A stretch of 64,000 bases of DNA from Yoonia vestfoldensis SKA53 (GCF_000152785.1 NZ_CH672414.1:1354505-1418504), one strand, 5' to 3'. Shown: positions 1 through 9,925, numbered from the stretch's first letter. Notes: generated by a model not told the origin, from the letters alone. A program made the numbers and translations.

Positions 1-936
1 ATTGTTGGGAAACTGGTCGGTATCCCAACCGGATTGATAATCGTTGCGGTTCATGTCGATGGACCCGAAAATCCCCAATTCGCGCGCCATCGCCAGTTCA
101 TGTTCGAACGAATGGCCGGCCAGAATGGCATGACCCTGTTCGATGTTCATCTTGACCTCGCCTTCAAGGCCAAACTCCTTGAGGAACCCGTAAACCGTGG
201 CGACATCGTAATCATATTGATGCTTGGTCGGCTCCTGCGGCTTTGGTTCGATCAGGATCGCGCCTTTGAAGCCCATCTTGTGCTTGTAATCGACGACCAT
301 CTGCAACATCCGGCCCGCCTGCGCACGTTCGCGGCCCATGTCGGTGTTGAGCAGGGTTTCATAGCCTTCGCGCCCGCCCCACAGGACATAGTTTTCGCCG
401 CCCAGTTTCATGGTTGCATCCATGCAGGTCTTGATCGTGGCAGCAGAAAACGCGAATACATCAGGGTCAGGGTTCGTCGCCGCACCCGCCATGAACCGGC
501 GATGCGAAAACAGGTTCGCCGTACCCCAGAGCAGTTTGACGCCGGTCGCTTCCATCTTGGCTGCGAAATAATCGACGATCTCTTCCAGATTGCGGGTGTT
601 TTGCGCGAAACTATTTCCTTCAGGGCGCACATCGGCGTCGTGGAAACAGAAATAGGGCACGCCCAAGATCTGGAACATCTCGAACGCGGCATCGGCCTTC
701 ATGCGGGCTGCATCCATGCTGTCGCCGAACCACGGACGGTCGAATGTCTGCCCGCCGAACGGATCACCACCCGGCCATGCAAAAGAATGCCAATAGGCAG
801 CGGCAAAGCGCAAATGATCCTTCAGCGTCTTGCCCATCACCACCTCATCAGGGTTGTAATGGCGGAAGGCGAAGTCATTGTCGCTGTCCGGCCCCTGATA
901 GGTGATGGCAGGGATGCCTTTGAAGAAATCGGTCAT
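1..936 (-). CDS. xylA: xylose isomerase (partial, C-terminus outside window)
   Basis: Converts D-xylose to D-xylulose in the cytoplasm, the first step of the isomerase route. I read 312 codons from the ATG at 936; the window edge removes roughly the last quarter of a usual ~435-residue protein. Family motifs are visible: [12 protein letters not shown] near residue 50, [10 protein letters not shown] near 97, [13 protein letters not shown] near 135, [13 protein letters not shown] near 235 and [11 protein letters not shown] near 280. An AAAGGA ribosome site precedes the ATG. The start overlaps the xylB stop as ATGA, so the two are probably translationally coupled. It is the last visible gene of the xylFHGBA operon. 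Confidence 0.97.
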   Translation of the reverse strand, partial: MTDFFKGIPAITYQGPDSDNDFAFRHYNPDEVVMGKTLKDHLRFAAAYWHSFAWPGGDPFGGQTFDRPWFGDSMDAARMKADAAFEMFQILGVPYFCFHDADVRPEGNSFAQNTRNLEEIVDYFAAKMEATGVKLLWGTANLFSHRRFMAGAATNPDPDVFAFSAATIKTCMDATMKLGGENYVLWGGREGYETLLNTDMGRERAQAGRMLQMVVDYKHKMGFKGAILIEPKPQEPTKHQYDYDVATVYGFLKEFGLEGEVKMNIEQGHAILAGHSFEHELAMARELGIFGSIDMNRNDYQSGWDTDQFPNN

Positions 937-2372
937 GATAGTCCTTTCAGAGCGGTATAGCTCGCGCGATAGCGCGCATGGGCCTGCGAAAAGGCCGCGG
1001 TCAATTTGGTGTCGGGTTCAATCATGCGGGCGATTTTCGGGGCGGTTGCCACTTCGGCCCCTGCCCCCGTCGCGGCCATCAGTCCAAGACGGGCGGCACC
1101 GAAGGCCCCGCCGAAATCACCTGCGACAGGCAGGGCGATGGGCAGGTCCAGCGATGTGGCAATCGCCTGCACCCAGTAATCGGACTTGGACCCGCCACCC
1201 ACGGCGATCAGGCGGGTGATCCGGGTGCCGGTGCTGGTCAGCGCGTCATGGCAATCGCGGATCGCATGGGTGACACCTTCCAACACGGCACGCGCCATGG
1301 CCGCGCTGTCAGTCGCGTGATCCAGATGCAAAAACGCGCCACGGATGGCGGCATCATTATGCGGGGTCCGTTCACCGCCCAGATATGGCAGAAACAACGG
1401 CTTGCCCGGCGCCTGCAAGGCACCAAGATCAGCGGTCAGCGTGGCGGCGGGTTTGTCCGCCACACGCGCAAACCAGTTCAGCGCATCGGCCGCGGCAAGG
1501 ATCACGCCCATCTGGTGCCATGTGTCGGGCAAAGCGTGGCAGAAGGTATGCACAGCAGATGCAGCATCGGGGTTATAGGCATCGCTGGCCGCAAACAGCA
1601 CGCCGGATGTGCCAAGCGAGACAAAGGCATCGCCTGCCTTGACCACACCGACACCTACGGCGCTGGCGGCATTGTCACCACCGCCGCCTGCAACGACCAC
1701 CCCCTTGGGCAATCCCCAACGGCTTGCAAGCGCATCACGGATATGACCCGAGACCTTGGACCCTTCGACCAATCGCGGCATCTGGGCGCGGGTCATGCCT
1801 GTCGCTGCAAGCAAATCATCGGACCAATCGCGCTTGCCCACATCCAGCCAGCTGGTGCCAGCGGCATCCGACATTTCCGCGACAGCCTCGCCGGTCAGCC
1901 ACAAGCGCAGGTAATCTTTTGGCAGCAGCACACGGGCGACGCGGGCAAAGATCGCGGGTTCATGCTTGGCCACCCAGGCAAGTTTTGGTGCCGTGAAGCC
2001 CGCAAAGACGATATTGCCCGTCAATGCGCGGAACTTTGGATCGGCATCCAGTTCAGCCGCTTCAACGGCAGAACGTGTGTCATTCCACAAGATACACGGG
2101 CGAAGCACCTCGTCACTTGAATCCAGCAAGGTCGCCCCGTGCATATGCCCCGACAGGCCAATACCGCGGACAGCACCCAGCGAAACCTGCGCCGCCAAAG
2201 ACTGCATCACGGCATCTGCCGCATCTAACCAACTGGACGGTGCCTGCTCGGACCAACCCTGCGCCAGGCGTGCGACCTGCAATGGGGCCGTCGCCTCGGC
2301 CAAGATGGCCTGCGCGTCGTCGATCAGAACAGCCTTGAGACCCGAGGTTCCCAGATCAAGACCAATATACAT
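933..2372 (-). CDS. xylB: xylulokinase
   Basis: Phosphorylates D-xylulose to xylulose 5-phosphate with ATP, feeding the pentose phosphate pathway. The 479-residue length is normal for the FGGY kinase family. The N-terminus [18 protein letters not shown] is the family's first phosphate-binding loop; the two actin-like halves follow, with GLSGHMHG near residue 77, the FGGY-type segment [16 protein letters not shown] (SLGTSGVL) near 253, and the C-terminal ATP-site glycines [11 protein letters not shown] near 390. It lies one base after the transporter ATPase gene and overlaps xylA by four bases. Expression is expected to follow xylose through the divergent ROK repressor. Confidence 0.96.
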   Translation of the reverse strand: MYIGLDLGTSGLKAVLIDDAQAILAEATAPLQVARLAQGWSEQAPSSWLDAADAVMQSLAAQVSLGAVRGIGLSGHMHGATLLDSSDEVLRPCILWNDTRSAVEAAELDADPKFRALTGNIVFAGFTAPKLAWVAKHEPAIFARVARVLLPKDYLRLWLTGEAVAEMSDAAGTSWLDVGKRDWSDDLLAATGMTRAQMPRLVEGSKVSGHIRDALASRWGLPKGVVVAGGGGDNAASAVGVGVVKAGDAFVSLGTSGVLFAASDAYNPDAASAVHTFCHALPDTWHQMGVILAAADALNWFARVADKPAATLTADLGALQAPGKPLFLPYLGGERTPHNDAAIRGAFLHLDHATDSAAMARAVLEGVTHAIRDCHDALTSTGTRITRLIAVGGGSKSDYWVQAIATSLDLPIALPVAGDFGGAFGAARLGLMAATGAGAEVATAPKIARMIEPDTKLTAAFSQAHARYRASYTALKGLS

Positions 2373-2373
2373 A

Positions 2374-3153
2374 TCAGTTCTGGTAGTTTTGTTGTTTTTT
2401 GGGGTTTTTCCCCATGATGATCATCGACAGAATATCGTCTTCAGTCACATCCTCGACACGTTCGTTGCCGATCAACTGACCGTTTTTCATCACGGCCACA
2501 CGGTCACACAAGTCCATCATTTCGCGGGTGTCGTGACTGATCAGGAATATCCCAAGCCCTTGGTTCTTCAGCTCTTTGATAAGATCAGCAACCATTTCTG
2601 TTTCGTGGACGCCCAAAGCCGCTGTCGGTTCATCCATAATCAGGATGCGTGCGTTGAAATAGACCGCGCGCGCAATTGCCACCGATTGACGCTGGCCACC
2701 CGACAGTGCGCTGACAGGCTCTTTGAACTTTTTGAAGTTCGGATTGAGCTGCGCCATGATCCTGCGGGTTTCAGCTTCCATGCGGGCATCATCCAGAAAC
2801 CCAAACCGGGTCGTCAATTCGCGCCCCAGAAACAGATTGCTTGCGGCGTCCAGATTATCGGCCAAGGCCAAGGTCTGATAGATCGTCTCGATATTCAAAT
2901 TCCGGCTATCGCGCGGGCTGGCAATCTGGGCTTTCTTGCCCTCGATCCAGAACTCGCCGCTATCGGCCTGATAGGCGCCAGACAGGCACTTGATCAGCGT
3001 GGATTTGCCCGCTCCGTTGTGGCCTAGAAGGCCAACAACTTCACCTGCATAAAGATCGAGCGACACCCCATCGACAGCACGGATGCCGCCAAAGGCAATC
3101 GAGATATTCCGCATTTCAACCAGCGGGGTCCCTGAACGTAAATCAGTCATCAA
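2374..3153 (-). CDS. xylG: xylose ABC transporter, ATP-binding protein
   Basis: ATPase subunit that powers sugar import through XylH. The 259-residue protein has one ATPase domain, as in fructose/xylose importers of alphaproteobacteria, rather than the tandem ~500-residue form of E. coli XylG. Visible motifs are Walker A GHNGAGKST near residue 44, the signature LSGGQRQ near 148, Walker B ILIMDEP near 170 and the switch histidine in ISHDTREM near 204. A second ATG one codon downstream is an equally good start. It sits between the permease and xylulokinase with 9- and 1-base spacers. The C-terminus is rich in Asn, Lys and Gln. Confidence 0.93.
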   Translation of the reverse strand: MMTDLRSGTPLVEMRNISIAFGGIRAVDGVSLDLYAGEVVGLLGHNGAGKSTLIKCLSGAYQADSGEFWIEGKKAQIASPRDSRNLNIETIYQTLALADNLDAASNLFLGRELTTRFGFLDDARMEAETRRIMAQLNPNFKKFKEPVSALSGGQRQSVAIARAVYFNARILIMDEPTAALGVHETEMVADLIKELKNQGLGIFLISHDTREMMDLCDRVAVMKNGQLIGNERVEDVTEDDILSMIIMGKNPKKQQNYQN

Positions 3154-3162
3154 AAGATCCCC

Positions 3163-4500
3163 TTACTTGACGTTTTTGCGGTAAAGATTGTCGAGGTAGA
3201 CAGCGAGCACAAGGACCGAACCAACGACGATCTGCTGCACGGATGTATCAAAACCGATCAAGACCATGCCCGATTGCAGACTTTGCATCACCAAGGCACC
3301 CAGAATTGCGCCATAGATCGTACCAATGCCACCTGCCAGTGATGTACCGCCGATCACCGCTGCGGCGATCACATAGAGTTCGTCCAACAGGCCCAAGGCG
3401 TTTGTCGCAGAATTCAGACGCGCGGAGGCCACAACAGCGGCCAGTCCCGCCAATGACCCCATCAACATGAAGATGCGCATCGTCATCCATTTGACGTTAA
3501 TGCCTGCCAGCTCTGCCGCTTCGGGGTTTCCACCGATGGCAAACACATTGCGGCCAAACCGCGTGCGCTTGACCAGAATGGTCATCAATATCCCGACAAC
3601 CACAAGGATCAGAACAGGAATGGCAAAGCCATGACTGATGAAAAGACCTTCGGGCGGAACGGTGATGTTATTCGCAGCGGCATATTGGTTCACGATGCCG
3701 CGTGGCCACGGATAGGAATTCACCAACAGGACAGATCCGATGACAAGCGCACATGACGTGCCGCCGACGGTCAGTTCACCCCAGATCGGGCGCTGAGCAA
3801 AGCCGTGTCTCTGGCGACTGCGACGGCTTGAAACCATCATCCAGACGATGGCAATGCAAACGATAATCCCTACAACCCAACTGCCCGTCGCGCCAATCGT
3901 GCCATATGGACCGCCACCCAAAAGCTGGAAGGTCGAATCCACAGGCGAAATCGTTTTGCCGTTATTCGCCAGAAATGCCGCGCCGCGCCACACCAAAAGC
4001 CCGCCCAGCGTGACGATAAAGGCCGGGATCCCGCGATAGGCAATCAACCAGCCGTGAAATGCACCAATCGTCATCCCCATCAGAATGCCGATGGTCGCGG
4101 TGACGATCCAGATCAACGGATGACCCAGGCCCAGATATTGCGGCAAGATTTCAACCTGAACGATCCCCATCGTCATGCCGGTCACGCCCAACAGCGCGCC
4201 CACAGACAAATCAATGTGGCGGGTCACAATCACCAGCACCATCCCTGTCGCCATGATGCCAATCGACGAGGTTTGCACCGACAGGTTCCACAGATTGCGC
4301 GGCGTCAACATGGCGCCGAACCCGTTAAAAACCGCGCCGTAGATATGAAAACCGAACCAGATCAAGGCAAGCGCGCCAAACATCCCCAACAGGCGGGTAT
4401 CAATTTCCGTTCCTTTGAGAAACTTGCCTATCAGCCCTAGGTCTTGCTGGCCGCTTTTGGTTTCAGCAGAGGCGTCAGAGGCCTCGGTCGTATCAGTCAT
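3163..4500 (-). CDS. xylH: xylose ABC transporter, permease
   Basis: Inner-membrane channel of the xylose importer, 445 residues from the ATG at 4500, chosen because GGGAACA lies about eight bases upstream; an ATG at 4521 is possible. Roughly ten hydrophobic segments are visible, among them GIMATGMVLVIVTRHIDLS near residue 80 and the family signature GGTSLAGGIGTIYGAILGA near 380. Long polar stretches sit in the middle, near residues 200-280, as in XylH homologues. It is downstream of xylF across a 160-base gap that holds a strong hairpin, so it is probably transcribed at a lower level than the binding protein. Confidence 0.93.
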   Translation of the reverse strand: MTDTTEASDASAETKSGQQDLGLIGKFLKGTEIDTRLLGMFGALALIWFGFHIYGAVFNGFGAMLTPRNLWNLSVQTSSIGIMATGMVLVIVTRHIDLSVGALLGVTGMTMGIVQVEILPQYLGLGHPLIWIVTATIGILMGMTIGAFHGWLIAYRGIPAFIVTLGGLLVWRGAAFLANNGKTISPVDSTFQLLGGGPYGTIGATGSWVVGIIVCIAIVWMMVSSRRSRQRHGFAQRPIWGELTVGGTSCALVIGSVLLVNSYPWPRGIVNQYAAANNITVPPEGLFISHGFAIPVLILVVVGILMTILVKRTRFGRNVFAIGGNPEAAELAGINVKWMTMRIFMLMGSLAGLAAVVASARLNSATNALGLLDELYVIAAAVIGGTSLAGGIGTIYGAILGALVMQSLQSGMVLIGFDTSVQQIVVGSVLVLAVYLDNLYRKNVK

Positions 4501-4612
4501 ACTCTTGTTCCCATGTTGCATTGGCCAAGCAACCGCAACTCTATCCGGCAATGAAAATGCGGCGGCTGTCACTGCGTCTGGACGTGGCTGTTGGCCAGAC
4601 TGACATGCAGGC

Positions 4613-4652
4613 AAATAAAAGACCGGCGCCCGGTTTGTGCCGGGCGCCGGTC
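4613..4652 (-). terminator. hairpin with T-tract between xylF and xylH
   Basis: A perfect 13-base stem (arms 4621-4633 and 4640-4652, loop TTTGTG) is followed on the minus strand by TTTTATTT. It lies directly after the xylF stop and before xylH. Such intercistronic hairpins in sugar ABC operons cause partial termination or protect the 3' end of the binding-protein message, giving excess binding protein over permease. The structure is seen; the effect is inferred. Confidence 0.8.
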
Positions 4653-4662
4653 AATTCACAGC

Positions 4663-5688
4663 TTATTCGCAGCCGGCAACGCCAGCGATTGCGCCTTCAC
4701 AAGCTTGCGCTTTCGAGATGTGGCCTGCGTCGATTGCAACATTCAGGTTGTCGCGTGTCAAAGGTGTCGGGTCCAACAGGATCGCGTTCACAGGGATCCC
4801 CTTCTCACCATTCGAGAAGACACCAGCACCGTCGATGGCCGCCATAGCTGTCCCGCTTGCAAGATCAGACGCGATCTGACCGGCAGCGGCACCCAATGCA
4901 CGGGCGTCTTTCCAGACAGACACTGTCTGCAAACCACGTGCAACGCGGTTGATCGCAGCCAAATCACCGTCTTGACCGCCAACCGGGATCACAAGGCCCT
5001 GCGCGCTCAGCGCTGCAACAACACCGCCGGCCATGCCGTCGTTCTGGGACAGAACCGCATCAACGTTGTTGTTGTTGGCGGTCAGGATCTGCTCCATGTT
5101 GCGCTGCGCACTTTCTGGCTTCCACGCGTCAGAGAAGGCTTCGCCCACGATGGTGATCGCACCCGAATTCACGCTGTCGCCGATGACTTCCATCATGCCC
5201 TGCAACAAGAAACCGGCATTCGGGTCACCTGGGTCACCTTTGATGATGGCGTAATTGCCTTCAGGCTGCACATCCAGAACGGATTGCGCGATGATCCGGC
5301 CAACGCCGACGTTGTCGAATGTCAGATAAAATGTGCGGTCATCTTCGATCAGACGGTCATAACCGATGACAGGGATGCCTTCGTTGGCGGCTGCGTCGAT
5401 AGCAGGCCCGATCGCATCTTTGTCCCAGGCGTTAATGATCAGGACATCAACACCTTGGCTCATCAGTGCTTCGATGTCTGTCAGCTGCTTTGCCGCAGAA
5501 GACTGCGCATCGGCGGACACATAGGTGTTGCCGTTGGCTTCGATCGCAGCGACCATGGCAGCTTCATCGATTTTCCAGCGCTCTTCTTGAAAGCTGGCCC
5601 AGGATACGCCAACGCGCATACCCTCTGCCAGAGCAGCCGAGTTGAAACCGACCACGGCAATTGCCGCGACGAGAATGGATTTATGCAT
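4663..5688 (-). CDS. xylF: xylose ABC transporter, periplasmic binding protein
   Basis: Periplasmic receptor delivering xylose to XylGH. The start is ATG 5688, with GGGAGGA eight bases upstream, giving 341 residues and a Sec signal peptide: MHKS, a hydrophobic core, and cleavage after AALA-type residues near 21. The mature part is a type I sugar-binding fold resembling E. coli XylF, with ERWKIDEAAM near residue 37, VLIINAWDKDAIGPAID near 85, GYDRLIEDD near 110, TFDNVGVG near 123, NAGFLLQGMM near 155, TANNNNVDAVLSQNDGMAGG near 205 and VGGQDGDLAAINR near 235. It is the first gene of the xyl operon. Confidence 0.95.
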   Translation of the reverse strand: MHKSILVAAIAVVGFNSAALAEGMRVGVSWASFQEERWKIDEAAMVAAIEANGNTYVSADAQSSAAKQLTDIEALMSQGVDVLIINAWDKDAIGPAIDAAANEGIPVIGYDRLIEDDRTFYLTFDNVGVGRIIAQSVLDVQPEGNYAIIKGDPGDPNAGFLLQGMMEVIGDSVNSGAITIVGEAFSDAWKPESAQRNMEQILTANNNNVDAVLSQNDGMAGGVVAALSAQGLVIPVGGQDGDLAAINRVARGLQTVSVWKDARALGAAAGQIASDLASGTAMAAIDGAGVFSNGEKGIPVNAILLDPTPLTRDNLNVAIDAGHISKAQACEGAIAGVAGCE

Positions 5689-5773
5689 GTTTTCCTCCCA
5701 ATGATGTGCCCCCATGCACTGAGGGCGCGGGTTTTTGACCCCACGAAAGCCAAAATGCCAAATTTAATTCAGT

Positions 5774-5779
5774 TGTCAA
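5774..5779 (-). promoter_or_regulatory. possible -35 element of the xylF promoter
   Basis: On the minus strand TTGACA occurs about 90 bases before the xylF start, in the only AT-rich stretch of the divergent xylF/xylR gap. A -10 match 16-17 bases further on (CATTTT) is poor, so this is a tentative site only. Confidence 0.3.
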
Positions 5780-5791
5780 AATAAAAATTGC

Positions 5792-5810
5792 CGAAAATTA
5801 GAAAATTTCG
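5792..5810. promoter_or_regulatory. candidate operator of the xylose repressor
   Basis: An imperfect 19-base palindrome, CGAAA-A-TT-AGA-AA-A-TTTCG, with seven matching base pairs per arm, lies between the divergent xylF and xylR genes, 13 bases upstream of the candidate xylF -35. ROK repressors commonly bind AT-rich dyads in such divergent gaps. Symmetry and location are seen; binding is inferred. Confidence 0.4.
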
Positions 5811-5897
5811 CTTTTCGACCGCGGAAAAATTGGGCAGACTTTGAAAATACCCGTAAACCACTCGGTCTCTGGTCATTAATAATTCAGGCCGTAAATT

Positions 5898-7163
5898 ATG
5901 TACGACGTTATCTCATCGCAAAGCGACGAATCGCCCGCCCCAGCTGGGTGCGGCCCGCTGCTGCCAGCCACTCATGGTGAAAGCAAACCGTTGCGCCAGC
6001 AGATTTTTGAACATGTCCGCGCAGAAGGCCGTGCGGCCCGTACAGATGTGACCCGCGCCTTGGGAATCAGTGCCGGATCGGCGACGACACTGACCGCTGA
6101 CCTGATCACCGCCGGCCTGCTGCGCGAGGTCGAGGGGCTGACGCGCGAATTGGGCCGTGGACGCCCGCCGGTCGCGTTGGAAGTGGTCCCAGAAGGCCGC
6201 TACGTCATCGGAATTAAACTGTCAGACGAGGTTCATTCCGCCGTTTTGACAGATTTCGCGGGCCAGATGCTGGCCGATGCATCCTTGGCGACCCTGCCTA
6301 CGCGCAAATCCATGGATGCGATTCTGGAAGAAATCGACGCCTTGATGGATCTGGTACTGAAAGCGGCGGGCAAGTCGCTGTCGGATATTTCTGCGGTCGG
6401 TGTCGGGTTGTCGGGTCTGGTTGACCACAGCTCAGGCATGGTCGCGTGGTCCCCTTTGCTGAGCGGACGGGATACGGATTTCCAGACCGCCTTTGTCGGG
6501 CGTTTTGGTGTGCCGCTGCTGGTGGACAATGATTCCAACGTCCTGACCCTTGCCGAACTGTGGTTTGGCGCGGGGCGGTCGATGTCGGATTTCGCGGTCG
6601 TCACGATCGAACATGGTGTCGGTATGGGGCTGGTGCTGGATAACCGGCTGTTTCGGGGATCGCGCGGGATGGGGCTCGAGTTGGGCCATACAAAGGTGCA
6701 GCTTGACGGCGCGCTGTGTCGGTGTGGCCAGCGTGGGTGTCTTGAAGCGTATCTGGCCGATTATGCCCTTGCCCGCGAAGCCGCGACCGCCCTGCACCGC
6801 AATCCGCGCAATCAGCAAAGCGCGCATGCGATGCTTGATGCCTTGTTCTCGCAGGCGAAATCCGGGAACGAGGCTGCGCGCACGATCTTTCGCCGCGCGG
6901 GGCGATATCTTTCGGTGGGTCTGTCGAATGTCATCCAGCTTTTCGATCCTGAATTGATCATTCTGTCTGGCGAGCGGATGCAATACGATTACCTGTACGC
7001 CGACGAGGTGATTGCCGAAATGCAAAAACTGACGCTGACATCGGGGCGCGCGCCGTGCCGTATTGAAACCCATGCATGGGGTGATCTGGTGTGGGCGCGG
7101 GGTGCCACTGCTTTAGCATTGGCGGCCGTCACGGACGCAGCTTTGGGTGAAGCGCGGGCATGA
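5898..7163 (+). CDS. xylR: ROK-family transcriptional repressor, probable XylR
   Basis: Sugar-responsive repressor, 421 residues. An N-terminal winged helix-turn-helix (about residues 33-85, with TRALGISAGSATTLTADL) is followed by a ROK sugar-kinase-like domain. The kinase fold shows VGVGLSGLVD near 163, DNDSNVLTLAE near 210, the ROK signature around EHGVGMGLVLDNRLFRGSRG, and the zinc motif CRCGQRGCLEAY near 274. Its position divergent from xylF makes it the likely local regulator of the xylose operon. The start is ATG 5898; no strong ribosome site is apparent. Its stop overlaps the start of the next gene by four bases, so the two may be co-transcribed. Confidence 0.9.
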   Translation: MYDVISSQSDESPAPAGCGPLLPATHGESKPLRQQIFEHVRAEGRAARTDVTRALGISAGSATTLTADLITAGLLREVEGLTRELGRGRPPVALEVVPEGRYVIGIKLSDEVHSAVLTDFAGQMLADASLATLPTRKSMDAILEEIDALMDLVLKAAGKSLSDISAVGVGLSGLVDHSSGMVAWSPLLSGRDTDFQTAFVGRFGVPLLVDNDSNVLTLAELWFGAGRSMSDFAVVTIEHGVGMGLVLDNRLFRGSRGMGLELGHTKVQLDGALCRCGQRGCLEAYLADYALAREAATALHRNPRNQQSAHAMLDALFSQAKSGNEAARTIFRRAGRYLSVGLSNVIQLFDPELIILSGERMQYDYLYADEVIAEMQKLTLTSGRAPCRIETHAWGDLVWARGATALALAAVTDAALGEARA

Positions 7164-8641
7164 TCCGGTTTGTGGTCCTGTGCCTGATGGCCATGCCTGC
7201 AACGGCACAACCTGTGTTCGAAAATCGGTCGGACGCCCTGCCCGCCCATGTCTATGGCGGCGGATGGGAACATTTTGTCGGCGGCGGTGTCGCTGTCTTC
7301 GACTGCAACGGCGACACATTGCCCGATATTTTTGCAGCCGGCGGCGAAAACCCCGCATCCCTTTTCATTAACGCTGGCGACTTTCGCTTTCAACCTGTCA
7401 GCTTGCCGGACATGTCCGGCGTGACAGGTGCGTATCCTGTGGACATCAACGCCGATGGACATATGGATCTATTCGTGTTGCGGGTCGGGCAAAATCAGGT
7501 GCTTTTGGGCAGCGGGGCCTGTGGCTTCGAGACCGGTTTCCCGCTGCCTGCGGATGACGCATGGTCCACAGCTTTTTCGGCATGGTGGGAAGATGACAGC
7601 TATCCTGTCATGGCCGTCGGCAATTATGTGGACCGCGCCAATCCCGACGGCCCGTTCCAGGCCTGCGACGCCAACCAGATTTTGCGCCCCTCGCCGCAAG
7701 GCAGCTACCAAAGCACGGCGCTGACGCCCGGCTTTTGCCCCTTGTCGATCCTTGCCGCCAGGGATGCGCGTAAGCGATCCACTTTGCGGATATCGAACGA
7801 CCGCCAATATTATGTGCGCGGTGGCTATGAACAGATGTGGGATATCGAGGACCAACGCTTTCTCGGGCCTGAAGATAACTGGAAACAGGTCTCGCTCTGG
7901 GGGATGGGGATCGCCAGCCGCGACCTGACCGGAGACGGGCGCGACGAGGTCATGCTGACTTCGATGGGGGATCAACTGATGCAGGTGGCCCAGCCTGACG
8001 GCACCTATGCCAATGCGCCCTTTAGTATCGGGACCTATGCCCATCGCCCGCATACCGGCGATGACGGGCGGCCATCCACCGGCTGGCACGCGGAATTTGC
8101 CGATGTGGATAATGACGGCCGCGCCGATCTGTTCATCGCCAAGGGAAATGTGGACCAGATGCCGGGGCTGGCGATGGCGGACCCCAACAATCTGTTGATG
8201 CAACAGCCAGATGGCACCTTTGTCGAGGCAGCCCAGACCGCAGGCGTCGCCACAACGGCGCGGTCACGGGGTGCGGCTTTGGCAGATTTCGACGGTGACG
8301 GGCGGTTGGACCTGATCGTCGTGAACCGCCGCGCACCGTTAGAGATTTACCGCAACGTCACGACAGACACCGGCAATTGGCTGACCGTGGCGCTGACGCA
8401 ATCAGGCGGCAACCGGCATGCCATTGGCGCTGTGGTCACGGTCGTGACCGACGCTACAACGCAGAGCCAGCAAAACACCATCGGCGGCGGCCATGCGGGC
8501 GGCAAGGCACTGCCACTGCATTTCGGTCTGGGCGATGCGGATAGCGCGACAGTGACCGTGACATGGCCCGACGGGGCGCAAAGCACGCATCAGGTGCAGG
8601 CGAATGCACCCCTAACCTTCGGGCATCCGCGCGACAGTTAG
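7160..8641 (+). CDS. secreted FG-GAP repeat protein with ASPIC/UnbV domain
   Basis: Exported beta-propeller-like protein of unknown role, 493 residues. The N-terminus MIRFVVLCLMAMPATAQP is a signal peptide. Calcium-binding FG-GAP/VCBS loops recur: DCNGDTLPDIF near 52, DINADGHMDLF near 94, DLTGDGRDEV near 255, DVDNDGRADLF near 317 and DFDGDGRLDL near 375. The C-terminal ~90 residues resemble the ASPIC/UnbV module of CRTAC1-type proteins (VTVTWPDGAQSTHQV). The start overlaps the xylR stop as ATGA. It converges with, and overlaps by 30 bases, a gene for a di-haem peroxidase, which suggests but does not prove a shared periplasmic role. Confidence 0.85.
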   Translation: MIRFVVLCLMAMPATAQPVFENRSDALPAHVYGGGWEHFVGGGVAVFDCNGDTLPDIFAAGGENPASLFINAGDFRFQPVSLPDMSGVTGAYPVDINADGHMDLFVLRVGQNQVLLGSGACGFETGFPLPADDAWSTAFSAWWEDDSYPVMAVGNYVDRANPDGPFQACDANQILRPSPQGSYQSTALTPGFCPLSILAARDARKRSTLRISNDRQYYVRGGYEQMWDIEDQRFLGPEDNWKQVSLWGMGIASRDLTGDGRDEVMLTSMGDQLMQVAQPDGTYANAPFSIGTYAHRPHTGDDGRPSTGWHAEFADVDNDGRADLFIAKGNVDQMPGLAMADPNNLLMQQPDGTFVEAAQTAGVATTARSRGAALADFDGDGRLDLIVVNRRAPLEIYRNVTTDTGNWLTVALTQSGGNRHAIGAVVTVVTDATTQSQQNTIGGGHAGGKALPLHFGLGDADSATVTVTWPDGAQSTHQVQANAPLTFGHPRDS

Positions 8642-9925
8642 GCCGCTTGGCACCGCATCGGGGATACCCAGAACGCCTGCCTGCGCATCAGGATCGGTCA
8701 GACTGTCCAAAAAGGCCAGCAAGGCATCAACGGCGGCATCGTCCACCGTGACCGGCGCAACCGTCACCGCCGCGGCAATCGCGGCACTATCGGCCAGCCC
8801 ACGGCTGTCATCGACCGGCAGGTCGGGCAACAACGCACGGTCAAGATCATAGACCTGCAATGCCGCCACCGGATCAAGATGCGCGACCAGAAAATCGCGC
8901 AGATCGGCATAGGCCCCCGAATGGCCATAAGGGCCGGTCTGCGCCACATTGCGCAGGCTGGGTGTGCGAAAGGCATACATATCCGCCGGATCACCCGTGA
9001 CACGGAACCGGCCCAGATCGCTGGCGTGACTTTCGAACCGCTCGGCCTTGCCCGGCCCGATCTGCGGCACGCCCATCGCGTGAAACTGGTGGTCGGTCAG
9101 AAAAGGGCCGGCATGGCAGGACACGCAGCCCGCCTCCCCATAAAACAGCGCCATGCCGGTGGCGGCGGGTTCGGGCAATGTCGCCTCGCCGCGCAGGACC
9201 GCGTCAAAGGGCGCGTTATCGGAGCGCCATTCCAGTTCCATGAAAGCCGCGACAGCGTTGGATATATCGGTGAACCCGATCTGGTCGGGGCTGTCGATAT
9301 GGTCATAAACGGCAATGAAGGCATCGCCATAGGCTGGTATATCCGCGACGCGTTTGGCGATAATGTCCCAGGCCCCGCCCTGCCCCGTGATCATGCCGCG
9401 CCGCACAGCTTGGGCCACGTCGTTTTCGCTGTAATGGCCGGCCATCTCATCGGCGGACAGCACCGGAAACATCGTTTGCGCCGACAAAAGCGACGCAAAA
9501 CCCACCACCATGTCATCGGCCAGCGGTGTGCGCAGGCCGCCGGGACGGGCGGGGTCCACCTCGATCCGGCCATCGGCAAACAACACGCTGAATTCGTGCG
9601 CGCCCAGATTGAACAAGGCGGGTGAATTGCGCGGAATCCGCTGTTCGGGCATATTGGCCGCATCGGCCACACGGTTGGGGCCAAGCCCCATGCCGCCATC
9701 GCCCATACCAAGAGACAGCCCGTCGCTCGTGCCAAAAGCCGGGTGGTGACAGGTTGCACAAGAGACATCGCGGTTGCCTGACAGGATCGGGTCGTAGAAC
9801 AACAGCTGACCCAGCTCTGCCTCGATCAGGTCGACTGGCTTGAAATCCGTATCCGTCAGCGGCGGCGGCACATCCTGCGCGGCCGCACTGCCCGCCATCA
9901 CAGCAAAACCCAAAACCAGACGCAT
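8612..9925 (-). CDS. di-haem cytochrome c peroxidase / MauG family protein
   Basis: Periplasmic di-haem protein, 437 residues. A short signal peptide (MRLVLGFAVMAGSAAAQD) precedes two c-type haem sites, CATCH near residue 55 and CVSCH near 265. The segment LGQLLFYDPILSGNRDVSCATCH is cut here to its key words: LFYD-P-LSG-N before the first haem, typical of the family. TPSLRNVAQTGPYGHSG near 325 and a late Met/His-poor tail follow. The family includes hydrogen peroxide reductases and MauG-like enzymes that oxidise protein residues; the sequence does not decide between them. The closest neighbour is the convergent FG-GAP protein. Confidence 0.9.
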   Translation of the reverse strand: MRLVLGFAVMAGSAAAQDVPPPLTDTDFKPVDLIEAELGQLLFYDPILSGNRDVSCATCHHPAFGTSDGLSLGMGDGGMGLGPNRVADAANMPEQRIPRNSPALFNLGAHEFSVLFADGRIEVDPARPGGLRTPLADDMVVGFASLLSAQTMFPVLSADEMAGHYSENDVAQAVRRGMITGQGGAWDIIAKRVADIPAYGDAFIAVYDHIDSPDQIGFTDISNAVAAFMELEWRSDNAPFDAVLRGEATLPEPAATGMALFYGEAGCVSCHAGPFLTDHQFHAMGVPQIGPGKAERFESHASDLGRFRVTGDPADMYAFRTPSLRNVAQTGPYGHSGAYADLRDFLVAHLDPVAALQVYDLDRALLPDLPVDDSRGLADSAAIAAAVTVAPVTVDDAAVDALLAFLDSLTDPDAQAGVLGIPDAVPSGLTVARMPEG

